From assembly GCA_947247005.1 (NCBI GenBank), contig OX365955.1, positions 7,140,001-7,204,000 of the forward strand: DNA of 64,000 nucleotides, given 5' to 3'. Numbering within the stretch: position 1 is the stretch's first letter; the number at the start of each line of letters is the position of its first letter. This stretch comes from Spisula solida. Its lineage: Eukaryota; Mollusca; Bivalvia; Venerida; Mactridae. This document shows, one piece after another, positions 14,301 through 24,600 of the stretch. The notes beneath the pieces were generated by a model, which was given only the letters and a program-made list of their open reading frames with translations, was not told the origin of the DNA and did no database searches. The translations under genes were made by a program, and so were the position numbers.

Positions 14301-17300
14301 TGACGTGATCCTGACCTTTCTGTATTAATATATTACTATGTGCTTGCTTTGAATATAACAATTTCCACGAGTAAATCGTGCAATATCGGTTCTTTAGATT
14401 TATGTTTGTATTTCACCTCGAGCATCTTCGTGACACTACCCGCTTATGAAAACATACAACCGGAGATATAAATATAGACATGATACTAGCTGTTAAATTA
14501 TCCTAATAGAAGGTTGAGGATCAGACTAAAATCTCTGTACCATATATCCCACTGGGCGAGTATTTACGAACACGAGGGGTATGTTCGTAACGTCTGTTCC
14601 GCATACTGTGCGGGATGTTCTACTCCGAAAAACTTACGAACAAAACGGAACTGTCCTGGACAGTGTGCCGAATGTTCTACTCCAAACACCTTACGAACAA
14701 AACAGAACAAAAAGTAAAATGTTTAAAATGACCAACATTGTAGTTGCAGCCGTAATTTTGGAGGAAGAAATATGCAAGTGGATATATTTAAATGTGATTG
14801 TTTGCCTGCAATGGCCCATAATTGGAAAATAAATTTATTATATTCTATTTTATGACACAAGCGACCATTGTTCTTGCTGTAATCATGTGACTGTTCTGGC
14901 TGCACCATCTCTGTGGCGGGCACAGAAAGAACATGTTCCGAACAGTGTTCTGGTTTGTTCGTAAGTGTGTTCCACTGTCCGGGATGTGCGGAACAGCGTT
15001 ACGAACGCGCCCTAGAATTCTAAGTGAATGCATTCAACACCGCTTACCTTGATTGAAGACAAGTATTGTTAGTAACACGTTTATCATGGTAGCATACATT
15101 ATGTATGTTGTTCTGTCTGGTCTCTCACATTCTCAACTCTTACAGTTTATAACCTTAAATTCATTTATTACACTATTTAATCACTGGGATGTTTTCTCCT
15201 TATCAATTTAGCAATAAATGTCTGTTTCTACTGCTACATGTGTGTCTGTGACTCTATATCTACTGGTTTATTGATGTCTTTTTTTTCAAAAAAATCCAGT
15301 CAGTCACAATTCCATATAAATGTATAATTAGACAACATTTAATTCATATCCACCGACTTTTTGATGCCATTTTTGTTTCCAAGAAATTCATTGAGTCACA
15401 ATTCAATATGAATGTATAACTAGACAATATTTAACTTATATCTTAACGGCTTATTGATGCACTGTTTGTTTCAAAGAAATCCAGTCATGTACAATTCCAT
15501 ATAAATGTATAATTACACTATGTTTAATTTATATTTCAGCGGTTGTGCACAATTCTAAATATCTCTTTAATTGTTATTACACAGTAGTTTACTAGTATAT
15601 AATTATAACAATAGGTTGTTTATTATTCCTTATATATTAACAACAACATTTATTGACAATATAATACTTTGCTTTAATTGTGTTTGTGTATGATCAATTA
15701 TAAGTGGCAGGAAACCCATGCACTTCAATAAGCCATTATATCTGAAGGAGGAAATGTTGACTTTACACGGTATCTGATTTAACATGATAGCACGTACAAT
15801 GATGTTTACTTTAAACCAATTTACTTTCGCAAATAAGAACTTACATGTTTGCTGTTCATCGGCATATTCGTGACTACAAACTTTTGCATTTTTAAGTTTC
15901 CTGCAATGTCCATATTAATGTTTTGAGCACATTCGCATCGACTTAATTTATCGAAACTAAATCGTGCGAAATAATTTCTAGGTTTACAGTATTTAGCACG
16001 TACCATGTTGTTTACTGGTACCATGATATTTACTGGAAAAGAAAAACATCAGTTTAGTATTAATTATTAAACTTTGAATGAATCATAATAATGATGAGAG
16101 TGTTACATGTGACAAATAGTAGTGTTATCAAAAACATTGGAGCCCTGATAGCTAAATAACTTGCTGACTGTAGGATGTAGGAAAGTGCTTGATAATGCTT
16201 GATTAGGCAAAGGTCTCCAGATAACTGTGTTTTACCTTGCCATTTCTTATGTAATAGTTAGAACATATTGATTAACTTTTTAATGATTAAAAAGGGTGGA
16301 GCAAGCGAAGAACTTAACATGTATGAATGTAAAATCCAGCATTTTGATTTGCCAATAGAATATAGTGCCAAGACATGACGTCAGGTCTGTTAAGAGTAAA
16401 ATTTTAATGATTAACTTTTCATTTAACCAGCACAGATCGACATTTTCATTTGTTCAGAATTGTAGGTTATATTCTAAGTTTAGTTTGAATAGATTACTTT
16501 AAAGAGAGGATAATTATTCCGTTCTGTTATAGGCTAATTACAACAGACCTAACAAACTATATAAAGTACAGGAGCTTTTGTAACATATTGTTTTGTCAAG
16601 GGCTCTTACCAGCTATTTTGATCAAGGTGTCTAACCAGATATGTTATCAGAGGGATGTTCTGACCAGACTTTAAGCCCTGACAAACTTGTCTTAACATAT
16701 AAAATTTCCAAATTATTGCCAAAATAGTCCTTTTTTGGTTTCTGTGTATGTACCTATAAATAAAAGCATATACACTTACAGATGGTAATGGTATAAACTT
16801 TTTGTTTAGGGTGGTATTTAAATAATACAAAATGTGTATGTTTTCAGGGAGAGTTATTTCAGCTAGTCACAGATCAAGGATTCTTGCATGAAAGTAATGT
16901 AGTGTGGGAAACATTGAGTAATGTAGAAGGAGATTGTCATTTTGTAGATTCAGAATTTAGAACTTACCGTAAACCTGAACCTCCACCATTGTCCACCGAA
17001 CCTCCAAACGTACCTCTCAACACAGAGGAACAAATTGATCATGAGTGAGTTATTTTTTGTTGTTACTTAGATTATATAGATCCCTAGTTGATTATTTCAT
17101 ATTACCACAAGGCCCCTGATTAATAACTTTATATTACAACAAGGCCCCTGATTGATTATTGTGGTTAAGTAAGCGACGTGGAAATGTTGGCAAATTTACT
17201 GATTTTGCTAATATTTCATCTAATGTAAAATAAGAATTTTTACAAGTTGCTAATATTTCTGGATGTATGTAGTTTTTGAAATTAAGAATTTACTAACTTT

Positions 17301-20300
17301 TTGAACTGCGGAAATATCCATTGATATATTTTAGAACTAGGCCCCTGATTGAGTACTTCATTGTAAACAAGGCTCCTGACTAATTACATGATTTGTGAAT
17401 AAGGCTTTTGATCGATTACATTTGTAAATACTGGTAAGACCACTGATTGGATTCTCGTTGACTTTCTTTATTCCAGTTACATGGTAGCTCTATCATTACA
17501 ACAAGAACAACAACAACAGCCTTCTACCCAGACGTCATGGCAACCAGCTAATATTCAACTCACAGAGTATGTTTTGTTTATCTCGGTGTAACGCCCTTTC
17601 TTAACTAGTTTTCAGTTATATCTGGTGGCTGATTCACCTAACCAGTTTTCCTGGACTGTATTCAAGTCACTACTAACTTACCCTGCAACAAGGAACCAAC
17701 AAATTCTTCATATGTGGAGGAAAATGATTGGGTTTGACAAGCAGCAACCAGCAATCAAACCCGGATTTCTGGGTTACTAATCCGGTATATTAAAAAGTTA
17801 TGCAGTTATTTCCTGCTTTATGTAAAAAAATCACTTTCATACTTAGGCGTAACACTGTGGAACAATATCCCACACTCAGTGCTAACTGCTACCACTCTTT
17901 CCCAGTTTAAAAGTTGATATATAAAGCGGAAATTTACTGTTGTTTCTTGATATATGTTCAATTGTTACATTTCTCACTTACAACCTATCTATCTTAATAT
18001 GAGGCTTAATAGTAACTTAGTAAATATTTTATATATACTAATGTGTGTGTGTTGTTACATCGGTGTGGACCATAATGAAAATTGTTTAATCAATTATGTC
18101 ATCCACAGAAAATAAAGTAACGTTTTTATTATTATAAAGGCAAATCTATACTTTAAGTAAATATTTAGGTTATGCATGTTGTTGTTCTTTAAACTGTGGC
18201 CTAATCCGATTAGAGGTATACTTAATAAGCACATTGATTTTTAGCTCCACTATTCGTAGAATAAGGGGAGCTATTGCAGTCACCCGTGCGTCGGCGTAAC
18301 ACTTTTGTTAAAGTTTAGGTACAGGTTTTTTAACCTCTTATATTCTCTAAGTCCTTTGAGATATTGCTTTCATCATGACCCCAACCCATATGCAGGAGTA
18401 GGTAAGTCTATAAGGCATTTTGTTGAAATTATGCCTTTTTTTATACTTAGTGCAAATAGTGCAAATGTTAAAGTTTAGGTACAGGTTTTTTAGCCTCTAA
18501 TATCTTCATAGTGCATTGACATATTGCTTTGATACTATGCATACTTGTTCACCATCATGACCCCAACCCAACCCATACACAGGGATAGGTAACTCTATTA
18601 AGCATTTTGGTGAAATTATGCCCCCTTTTTTCAACTTAGTGCAAATGTTAAAGTTTAGGTACAGGTTTTTTTACCTCAAATATTTTCTATGTGCATTCAC
18701 ATATTGCTTTAAATACTTGTTCTCCATCATGACCCAAACCCATAGACAGGGGTATGTAACTCTATCGAGCATTTTGTTGAAATTATGCCCCCTTTTGGAC
18801 TTTGAAATGCAAATGTTAAAGTTTAGGTACAGGTTTTTCAGCCTCTAATATCTTCATAGTACATTGACATATTGCTTTAATACTTTGCATACTTGTTCAC
18901 CATAATGACCCCAACCCATACACAGGGGTAGGTAACTCTATTAAGCATTTTGGTGAAATAATGCCCCCTTTTTTCAACTTAGTGCAAATGTTAAAGTTTA
19001 GGTACAGGTTTTTTTACCTCAAATATTTTCAAAGTGCATTAACATATTGCTTTGAATACTTGTTCTCCATCATGATCCAAACCCATAGACAGGGGTAGGT
19101 AACTCTATCGAGCATTTTGTTGAAATTATGCCCCCTTTTGGACTTGGAAATGCAAATGTTAAAGTTTAGGTACAGGTTTTTTAGCCTCTAATATCTTCAT
19201 AGTGCATTGACATATTGCTTTAATACTTTGCTTACTTTTTCACCATCATGACCCCAACCCATACACAGGGGAAGGTAACTATATTAAGGATTTTGGTGAA
19301 ATTATGCCCCCTTTTTCAACTTAGTGCAAATGTTAAAGTTTAGGTACAGGTTTTTTCACCACTAATATTTTCAAAGTGCATTCATATATTGCTATGCATA
19401 CTGGTTCTCCATCCTGACCCAACTCTACACAGGGGTGGGTAACTCTATCAAGCATTTTGTTGAAATTATGCCCCCTGTTTGACTTGGAAATGCAAATGTT
19501 AAAGTTTAGGTACAGGTTTTTTAACCTCTAATATCTTCAAAGTGCATTGATACTTAGCACACTTGTTCACCAGCATGACCCCAACCCCAACACAGGAGAA
19601 GATAATTATTTAGCATTTTGTTGAAATTATGCCCCATTTTGGACTAAGAAATGCTTATTTATTTGCCATCATGACCTAGAGGACCTGCACATGAGTAGGC
19701 AACAGTCCTGCATAATTTGTCCAAATTATCCCCCTTTTTCAACATAAAAGCCCCAACCTCTACACAGCTGAGGGTAATGCTGCTGTTATGAAGCATTTTG
19801 TTTTGAATATATAATGATTGTACTGTCCTAGCATGGCGCTGCGAATAGTGGAGCACGCTGTTCGTGGACAGCTCTTGTTACAGTTGTGATAAATACCTAG
19901 CATGAAAGCATGCCATCACTTTTCAGAAGACAAATCTGTGTTTGGATTACCAAAGTTAAATATATACCTATAGCATGAACCTTTTGTGTTTTCTCTAGTG
20001 AAGAGTTAGCGAAACAGTTACAAGAGGAAGAACGTAGGGTGGCCATGCAGGAAGGGGGTGGTGGTGAACAGAGACATCAGGGTCAATCTTCACGGCAACA
20101 AACCAGTTCTCAACAATCATCGCTCAACAGAAGACCCGTCAGACAGTCAAGTTCAGGACAACATAGAGATGATAAGAAATCGGACGTAAGTTGTTTGGCT
20201 TGCGATTTGGGTGAAGTGTGGATCTCGCTTGAGTGCTCATTACATCAGGGGTGTCAATATTCCTGATTAATACATAATTCTGGATTTATCTTTTCAGAAA

Positions 20301-21625
20301 TAGAAATGATTTCTGACTAAAATGAAAGTTTTTTGACGAAAATATCTCAAGAAATAGCAAAGTTATGGTTAATTTAATCTGCTCTGAATGATTTTATTCA
20401 ATACAAATTGAGTTTAATATGGTAACAACGTGGTTGAAGTGACATGAAGGCCTCAAATTTGGTCAGCCGCATATGAATTCAGAATTTTTAATTTGGCTCT
20501 GTTAACGCCCCTGTTACATACAATATTTATTAAACAAGTGGACAAAATAATATGACATGAGGCTTTGCCGTATATAAAGAGCACGAATGTAAGATTCTAT
20601 ATTTATCACATATTAACCTTAGAGAACGCTCATTTTCTTGCAAATTGATGATGTATTCTGAATAGGTTTTTAACCAAAATTTAGCGTGACAATGATTGCG
20701 ATATTTAGACAATGGTGGTAAATAACCTGACATCATGTCACGCTAAATTTTGGTTGAAACCTATGCTAAATACATCATCATTAGGACCCCTGTATATTCA
20801 TGATACACTTGAATATATACTTGACAAAAGTTAGAAGTGCACACTTCGGCTGTCAGCAAAGTTTATTTAAGATAACGGTAATTGTGTATAAATGTGTAGT
20901 GAAATATCATTTAAAAATAAAATCAGCAAACAAGTCTTTGAATGGTTGCATTTTCCTTAAAGCCAAAGGGTGAAGTTCGTGATTAGGGTTAAAAAATCTT
21001 TTTTGAGTTTATACCAAAAGCCATAGATGTAAGCAGGAAGTCAACTGTTAAATCATAATTTTAGGTCTTAAAATGTTTGTTTGTTTCCCTAACCTACCCT
21101 AGAAATTTTGCAACAGCCCTAAATATTTTATGGTGTTTGCAAACAAACGTCATAATTTTTGCTATTTTTCATACTTTGAAACTTGCTCTTTCTCTTTGTT
21201 AAAATATACAAATTCTGATTTACCTACCCTACCTTTTGGACACGTTACAGAAACTATGCAATTTTTTACACCTTAAGAGGATCAAGTTGATAATTATAGA
21301 CTATAACCCTTGCCCTTATATTTGCTGAGTAGTTTGTGTATTCGGGATTAACGCTGTTTCTCAACAATGTTTCAGTTATATACGGCAGTTCATTCACCGA
21401 ACGTGTTTTCCTGGATTGTATCCTAACAAATATTAACATACCCTTCCACAAGCAACTTCTTTGTCAACTTTTCATGACAGCATATGACCTGCCTCATCCA
21501 GGACTCGGACTGGGAACAACAGGTTTCAAAACCAGTGCAAAAACCACTGGACCACAGCCTGCTGAGTGATACATTGGTGTTTAACAATATCATTCAAATT
21601 CTTCTTTCAGTGCTGTATATTGTGA
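2181..21625 (+). CDS. MINDY2: MINDY-family ubiquitin C-terminal hydrolase (MINDY1/MINDY2, FAM63), complete gene of nine coding exons
   Basis: The gene encodes a cysteine deubiquitinase of the MINDY family (peptidase C121, DUF544). Known members trim K48-linked polyubiquitin from the distal end in the cytosol. Coding exons are 2181-2334, 3307-3872, 5388-5494, 8163-8353, 9592-9734, 16848-17044, 17477-17566, 19999-20185 and 21611-21625. All junctions are GT/AG and in phase, giving 549 residues. Residues 1-170 are acidic and low-complexity. The catalytic domain starts near residue 171 (IKWVYFKKKQIPIITQNENG). Gln189 and Cys195 match the oxyanion Gln and nucleophile of MINDY1, and His379 in FRNNHF matches the catalytic His. 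Two motif-interacting-with-ubiquitin-type helices follow, DYMVALSLQQ (453-462) and LTDEELAKQL (481-490). The protein ends Cys-Cys-Ile-Leu. The family is certain; whether it is the MINDY1 or the MINDY2 orthologue is not, since invertebrates may carry a single pro-orthologue. Confidence 0.93.
3307..3872 (+). CDS. MINDY2: MINDY coding exon 2 (disordered N-terminus and catalytic Cys)
   Basis: The acceptor is TTTGCAG and the donor GAT|GTGAGT. It encodes the Asp/Glu/Lys-rich N-terminal region with a duplicated SPPAPG motif, then the start of the catalytic fold. The catalytic Cys codon is at 3735-3737 and the oxyanion Gln codon at 3717-3719. The family motif LMAHLGDC lies near the exon end. Confidence 0.92.
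5105..5182 (-). repeat. tRNA-derived SINE head, minus strand
   Basis: The reverse complement reads TAGCCTAGTGGTTGAGCGTTC, with the box-B-like GGTTCGATCCC 40 bases later. This is a clear polymerase-III promoter pair with no acceptor stem pairing, so a SINE copy rather than a tRNA gene. It lies in the intron between MINDY exons 2 and 3. Confidence 0.6.
5388..5494 (+). CDS. MINDY2: MINDY coding exon 3
   Basis: It encodes GVSTPSRLNFEQNMGDAM and on to LDVNVKFTG. This matches the family segment that ends in GLDVNVRFTG in vertebrates. The exon is bounded by TTTCAG and GG|GTAATC, and leaves in phase 2. Confidence 0.9.
5621..6482 (+). repeat. Inverted-terminus element with about 170 bp internal tandem units (copy 1)
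   Basis: It opens with AGCTCCACTATTCG and closes with CGAATAGTGGAG...AGCTCTTGTT, so the ends are inverted repeats. The interior is four imperfect units, each carrying AAGTTTAGGTACAGG, an ATCATGACCCCAACCC block and AATTATGCCCCC. A longer copy of the same family lies at 18243-19878. Short open frames inside are chance. Confidence 0.8.
6955..7184 (+). repeat. tRNA-derived SINE, 5' part
   Basis: The head has box A GTCCAGTGGTTAATATGC and a box-B-like GGTTTGATTCC. The body carries TTTCCTCCACATGTGGAGAA and TCCAGGAAAACTAGTTTGG, shared with the copies at 11971 and 17600. Its tail is cut off by the TA-flanked element starting at 7185. Confidence 0.7.
7185..8040. mobile_element. Tc1/mariner-like element (non-autonomous) with TA target duplication
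   Basis: The left end is CAAGGGGTGATCAATATAT and the right end ATATTGATCACCCCTCG, near-inverted copies. TA lies directly outside both ends (7183-7184 and 8041-8042). It is 856 bp with no intact transposase frame. TGACGTCA palindromes occur inside near 7301 and 7320. It interrupts a SINE within a MINDY intron. Confidence 0.75.
8163..8353 (+). CDS. MINDY2: MINDY coding exon 4
   Basis: It encodes VRDFEYTSECIIFDLLQIAL, then YHGWLVDPQ and SYNQLVEKII, all hallmark MINDY catalytic-domain motifs. It enters in phase 2, leaves in phase 1, and has a good donor CAAG|GTAAAT. Confidence 0.93.
8393..8541 (+). repeat. SINE body and tail fragment
   Basis: It carries the shared 3' half of the local SINE family: GAAGTTGCTGGTTCCTTGTG, a degenerate AACTGGTTAGGTGA, and CTGAAAAATTGTTGAGAAAC followed by GAATAAAC. 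The tRNA-like head is missing. Confidence 0.65.
8817..9414 (+). repeat. Inverted-terminus element with about 160 bp internal units rich in AGGTCA
   Basis: ATACCCCTGCA at the left and TGCTGCGGGGTAT at the right form inverted ends. Three internal units each carry GTCATGCAAGTCGTGTC-like text, GCTCTGTAAC and CAAGGTCAAACTTAGAGGTC. It lies in the intron before MINDY exon 5. Confidence 0.7.
9592..9734 (+). CDS. MINDY2: MINDY coding exon 5 (catalytic His)
   Basis: It encodes ALVAEQFLESSASQLTYHGL through FRNNHFTTLYRYK. The His codon at 9708-9710 corresponds to His319 of human MINDY1; the Cys-to-His spacing is 184 residues here against 182 in human. The donor is AAG|GTAAGG. The following intron is 7.1 kb. 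Confidence 0.93.
9749..9845 (+). repeat. tRNA-like SINE head fragment
   Basis: It shows box A ATAGCTGAGTGGTCCAGC and box B GGTTCGAATCTC about 40 bases apart, starting 14 bases after MINDY exon 5. There is no matching acceptor stem. Confidence 0.5.
9901..10490. repeat. 17 bp minisatellite, about 34 copies
   Basis: The unit is TATAACATCAGTACATG with the last bases alternating between TACATGTA and TACACATA. Copies are nearly identical over about 590 bp inside MINDY intron 5. It is not a CRISPR array: there are no unique spacers, and the host is a eukaryote. Confidence 0.95.
10617..10811. mobile_element. CAGGGG-family MITE, copy 1, 6 bp target duplication TGTCTT
   Basis: The left end CAGGTATCCTAC and right end GTAGGGCCCCTG are inverted. 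TGTCTT is found at 10611-10616 and 10812-10817, directly outside the ends. The interior shares GACCATTTGAAATTTTGTAA and GATTGGGTATTATGCCTCAG with the copy at 28557. Confidence 0.8.
11971..12210 (+). repeat. tRNA-derived SINE, near full length
   Basis: It starts with a box-A-like GGTGCAGTGGTTAGTATGG and a box-B-like GGTTTGAATCCC. The conserved body follows (CTTTCCTCCACCCATGGTTA, GAAGTTGTTGGTTCCTTG, AACTGGTTAGGTGAATC, GAAAAATTGTTGAGAAAC), with a simple (CAAA)n-like tail at 12198-12210. Confidence 0.75.
12617..12727 (+). repeat. SINE 3' fragment
   Basis: It contains GGATACAGTTCAGGAAAACT, GGTTATGTGAATAAGCCACT and CAGCGTTTAATCTGAG, ending in AAACAAACA. This is the 3' half of the same family as at 11971-12210. 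Confidence 0.6.
12905..13250 (+). repeat. tRNA-derived SINE with LINE-like tail
   Basis: The box-A-like TAGCTCAGTTGA and box-B-like GGGTTTAAGAATGC form the head. The 3' end reads ACAGCGCTTTAGAGACTTG, then TATAAGGCGCTATATAAAT, a tail widely shared by animal SINEs and their partner LINEs, followed by (ATTA)n. It belongs to a different family from the copy at 11971. Confidence 0.65.
14577..15012. mobile_element. PIF/Harbinger-like MITE, copy 1
   Basis: It starts GGGTATGTTCGTAACG and ends CGTTACGAACGCGCCC, inverted. It is over 85 percent like the element at 51099-51533 along its length by eye. GGGC(A/C)TGTT ends and a short target duplication in the other copy fit Tourist-like MITEs. No transposase. 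Confidence 0.7.
16848..17044 (+). CDS. MINDY2: MINDY coding exon 6
   Basis: It encodes GELFQLVTDQGFLHESNVVW and the segment through FVDSEFRTYRKPE, the end of the catalytic fold, then a Pro-rich linker. The acceptor is TTTTCAG; the donor GA|GTGAGT leaves in phase 2. Confidence 0.93.
17477..17566 (+). CDS. MINDY2: MINDY coding exon 7 (first MIU-like helix)
   Basis: It encodes DYMVALSLQQEQQQQ followed by a polar linker ending in QLTE/D. The Asp-Tyr/Leu-x-x-Ala-Leu-Ser-Leu pattern is the ubiquitin-interacting helix that follows the catalytic domain in MINDY1 and MINDY2. Confidence 0.9.
17600..17795 (-). repeat. SINE, minus strand
   Basis: The reverse complement carries a box-B-like GGTTTGATTGC, TTTTCCTCCACATATGAAGA, TTGTTGGTTCCTTGTTGCAG and AACTGGTTAGGTGAATCAGC, the shared family body. 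It lies in the intron after MINDY exon 7. Confidence 0.65.
17825..18145 (+). mobile_element. Non-LTR retrotransposon 3' end (LINE ORF2 C-terminus relic)
   Basis: Frame 17825-17917 reads KKSLSYLGVTLWNNIPHSVL, then TATTLSQFKS-stop. The pattern S-x-x-x-x-G-x-x-x-W-N-x-x-P-x-x-x-x-x-x-x-x-x-x-F-K is the usual C-terminal end of CR1/jockey/RTE-type reverse transcriptases. An AT-rich 3' UTR follows and ends near TTTTTATTATTATA. Confidence 0.65.
18243..19878 (+). repeat. Inverted-terminus element with about 170 bp internal tandem units (copy 2)
   Basis: This is the larger copy of the family at 5621-6482. The same AGCTCCACTATTCG opening and GCGAATAGTGGAGC closing ends flank about eight internal units marked by GTTAAAGTTTAGGTACAGG. 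Unit number differs between copies (eight against four), which points to expansion of the core. Confidence 0.8.
19999..20185 (+). CDS. MINDY2: MINDY coding exon 8 (second MIU-like helix, polar tail)
   Basis: It encodes DEELAKQLQEEERRVAMQEG, then a Gln/Ser/Arg-rich tail ending in DKKSD. The acceptor is TTCTCTAG and the donor GAC|GTAAGT in phase 0. A CAGGGG-ended MITE lies 60 bases downstream in the next intron. Confidence 0.88.
20246..20513. mobile_element. CAGGGG-family MITE, copy 2, 6 bp target duplication TTACAT
   Basis: The ends are CAGGGGTGTC and AACGCCCCTG. TTACAT occurs at 20240-20245 and 20514-20519. The interior shares AGCAAAGTTATGGTTAAT-like text with the family. It sits 60 bases after MINDY exon 8. 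Confidence 0.8.
20646..20780. repeat. Foldback hairpin, 45 bp arms
   Basis: The left arm holds TGATGATGTATT and AACCAAAATTTAGCGTGACA. The right arm from 20736 holds TGTCACGCTAAATTTTGGTT and AATACATCATCA. The arms pair almost fully around a loop of about 45 bases. It lies in the last MINDY intron. Confidence 0.8.
21345..21570 (-). repeat. SINE, minus strand, adjacent to the terminal exon
   Basis: The reverse complement carries the family motifs: a degenerate box B, GAAGTTGCTTGTGGAAGGGT, TCCAGGAAAACACGTTCGG, ATATAACTGAAACATTG and GAGAAACAGCGTTAATCCCG. It ends about 40 bases before the last MINDY acceptor. Confidence 0.65.
21611..21625 (+). CDS. MINDY2: MINDY terminal micro-exon encoding CCIL-stop
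   Basis: After the acceptor TTCTTTCAG the phase-0 frame reads Cys-Cys-Ile-Leu-stop, extending SD to SDCCIL. Vertebrate MINDY1 also ends with a Cys-rich hydrophobic tetrapeptide after SD, which supports this very short exon. The ending has the form of a CaaL prenylation box. The 3' UTR follows; its end is not clear. Confidence 0.75.
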   Translation, partial: CCIL

Positions 21626-24600
21626 CACAATATTTGGAGCGAATTGTGATGAAGAACATTTCTACCTTAACCATTGGTTTATGAAGAGGAACAGTACAGT
21701 GCCTGTCTGATGCTGGCATCTCGTATTCTCAATGTTGGCCTAATCATCCAACTTCTATCAGGGGAGGTAATCGGCCAGAATATCCAGATTTAGGCTTCAG
21801 GATGGATTTTAGCCTTGTCTTCATATTCCCGGAGTTACTTCCCTTTCTAAGTGGTTTTCCATCTGGATATTGAAGTTGAAATTAAATTATGGAGACTGCT
21901 TTCAAAGTTATCCTCTCTGGTCTTCCGTTATGCCTTTATAAGCCTGTGGACGTGTTAATGAACCATGAAACATGTTAATAGACTTTCTTTGGGTTGGTCT
22001 ATTGATTATTTTTTAAATCAATGATGTCAGATTTCAATGCCTTAGAATGATAATCTTCTGTTATGCTAAGTGTCTGTTATTATTGTTTTACTTAATGTCA
22101 TCAGTCTGGATGGACAATTACAGGACATAAAAAGAACAAGTAAAATCTGGTATCCAGAACTGAAGGTACAATACAAACACCCACAAGTTATCACGTTTTA
22201 CAAAACTATCTGGAACAACACAAGCAACAACCTCTCCTTAGCAACAAATTTATATTGTTCCATTATTAACTCTCCATAGCAACAACCTTGGCGCAGCAAG
22301 CAACGTTTGGGTTTTCTGACAGATGTTGCTCTAGTTGTGATGTATATTGATAATGCAATGTAATTGATTTTTATGCTCCGTCATCTACTGATGCAGGAGG
22401 CATATTGTGAATACCCTGTCTGTCTGTTCATTCGTTTGTTTGGTCGTCCATCCCATAAAAAATGTTAACCAAAACTTTTAAGTTTTGAAACTTCAAAGTC
22501 AATCAAGACATTGCTTTCAAACTTGACATACTTGTTTACCATCATAAACACCTTACGTTGCCAAGGCGATGTTACACTATCCAACAGAATTATGGCCCCT
22601 GATTGACTTAGCTAGTTAATATAGACAAGGCTTCCACCGGGGCATTTATTGAACGCAGTCTTGTATTTACCAGTGTTGATACATGTACATGTATTTAATG
22701 AATCCTCGAATCATAAAGTTTATTAGATTATTTGTTTTACTTTTGTTTTATAAGCTCAGTAGCAATCATGGGTATGATGGTCGTTATGCCACTTTATAGA
22801 TTGTTAAAGTTGAAACTTCGAAAATATTTTGTTCAAAACCATGAAACCTAAAGCTTGAATATTTATTGTGTAGCTTTGTTAAAAGGGCACTCTTACAAGG
22901 GTTGTAAATTAGCAAGTTCTGATAAAGGACACGGCTTCCAGGGATGGGTTATTGGGGGGCAGCATGGAAGACAGGTGGTTGAGTCACAAATGTGAGATTT
23001 GTGAAAGGAGTGGGTTGATGCAGGGTTTACTTGGACTAAGGTTAACCTGACAGCTGGTTGACCGGTCTGAATAGAAATATTAGTCATTGCCTAACAAAAC
23101 ATGAACATATTGAACTCACACTGGAGGTGTGGGATGGGCAGGAGGGCAGGACCCTTTCAAAGCATCCTCACACGTCAGTGGTTAGTCAAGTTTCCAGACC
23201 AATTAAACAAATATGGTTCTGGGGATGTATACCCTGATGAACAAGAATTTTACAAAGGGAAACATGGATATAAAAATTAACCATTTTGAAGACCCAATAT
23301 ATATGCAGATCTTTGTTTGCCATGTGTACAGTACAGTTTGTTTATACGAATGTGACATGTAAAATCTTACCATTTGTTATTGATTTAATTGGATGTGAAA
23401 TGTTTTATTATTAATATTCTATTTATATTTCTTTATTTACTGATATAATTCTGTGAAATCAAGCTTTAAATGTACTGTGTTTAATCATATTTAATCGTAT
23501 TGTTTATAATGTTAAAAGCTATCAATATTGTGATTATTTTAAAACTGGACATACTGGTACACAGTTTGAAGTTGTTAATAACCCCTGATTCACTACAATA
23601 AGCATTGATTTGTGTTTAAGGACAGTTAAATCAGTCATATTTAGGATAAACTTTAAGTATAGTAACTTGTGTTTGAAATGTTGTATTTGGGAACCAATTT
23701 GCATTTCATCTGAAGAATGTACACAACTAATGAATATACAAATAATTGCAATTTTAAAGAAAAAATAATATTAAGTTTGTAAAAATACTGCAATATTACA
23801 TAATAATAAAATTTGAGGGGGCTGCTTTTAATATTTAATGCTCACAATTATTGCCAATACATGTATTTTGTTAATATTTGTTTTAGTTATCTAAGATAAC
23901 ATATATGTTATGATTTTTTTGTTCCTTTCAAATATGTTAATATAACTTATTCTAGACTTCTGTATCATTTGTAAAAGCTTACAAATGTATGTTTAAAATT
24001 TGCTACATTATAATTTGTTAATGGATTGTTTTAGTCTCTGCCTCTGATACCTTCATGCTGGAACTGACTCTTTGCTACCTTCTTGCTGGAACTCTCCATT
24101 GGATTGGGTACTATTTGACTACATATACTGGTCAGACCCCTGAGAATTTTTTTTCAGGGATTTTAACTCTTTTACCTGTACAACTTTATACTTTGCTGCT
24201 TACTAGTATTATTTGTTTTTTGCTGTCTTATATCGACTTTCATTTATATAGCTTAAAAAAGGCAACATAACCACATTAATGCTATGATTAGCTAAGCTAG
24301 AAATGGTTGTTGGGTTAAGCGGCTTTGGTGATGGAACTGGTATTAAAGGTTGCTATATATTTTCCTATTGTTTTATAAAATATAACTTTTTGCTTATAAT
24401 TACAACAGTTGAAAATTTTGCATCAATTAAGTAAAACTTCTCATACATCAGTGATAAGTCAAGTTTCCAGAGACCATCATAATTATCATGATTCTAGTGA
24501 ATAATAGGCTGGCGGATGAGAATGGTTAACTAAGGATATGTGTAACTCACATAAAATGTATATGATTGGCATTGCTCATATGTTTGATAATCAAGAAACA

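Noticed and set aside
20781..20792. TTAGGACCCCTG as the right end of a further CAGGGG element
   Set aside because: No left end with the matching hexamer (TATATT) was found upstream, so the element cannot be delimited.
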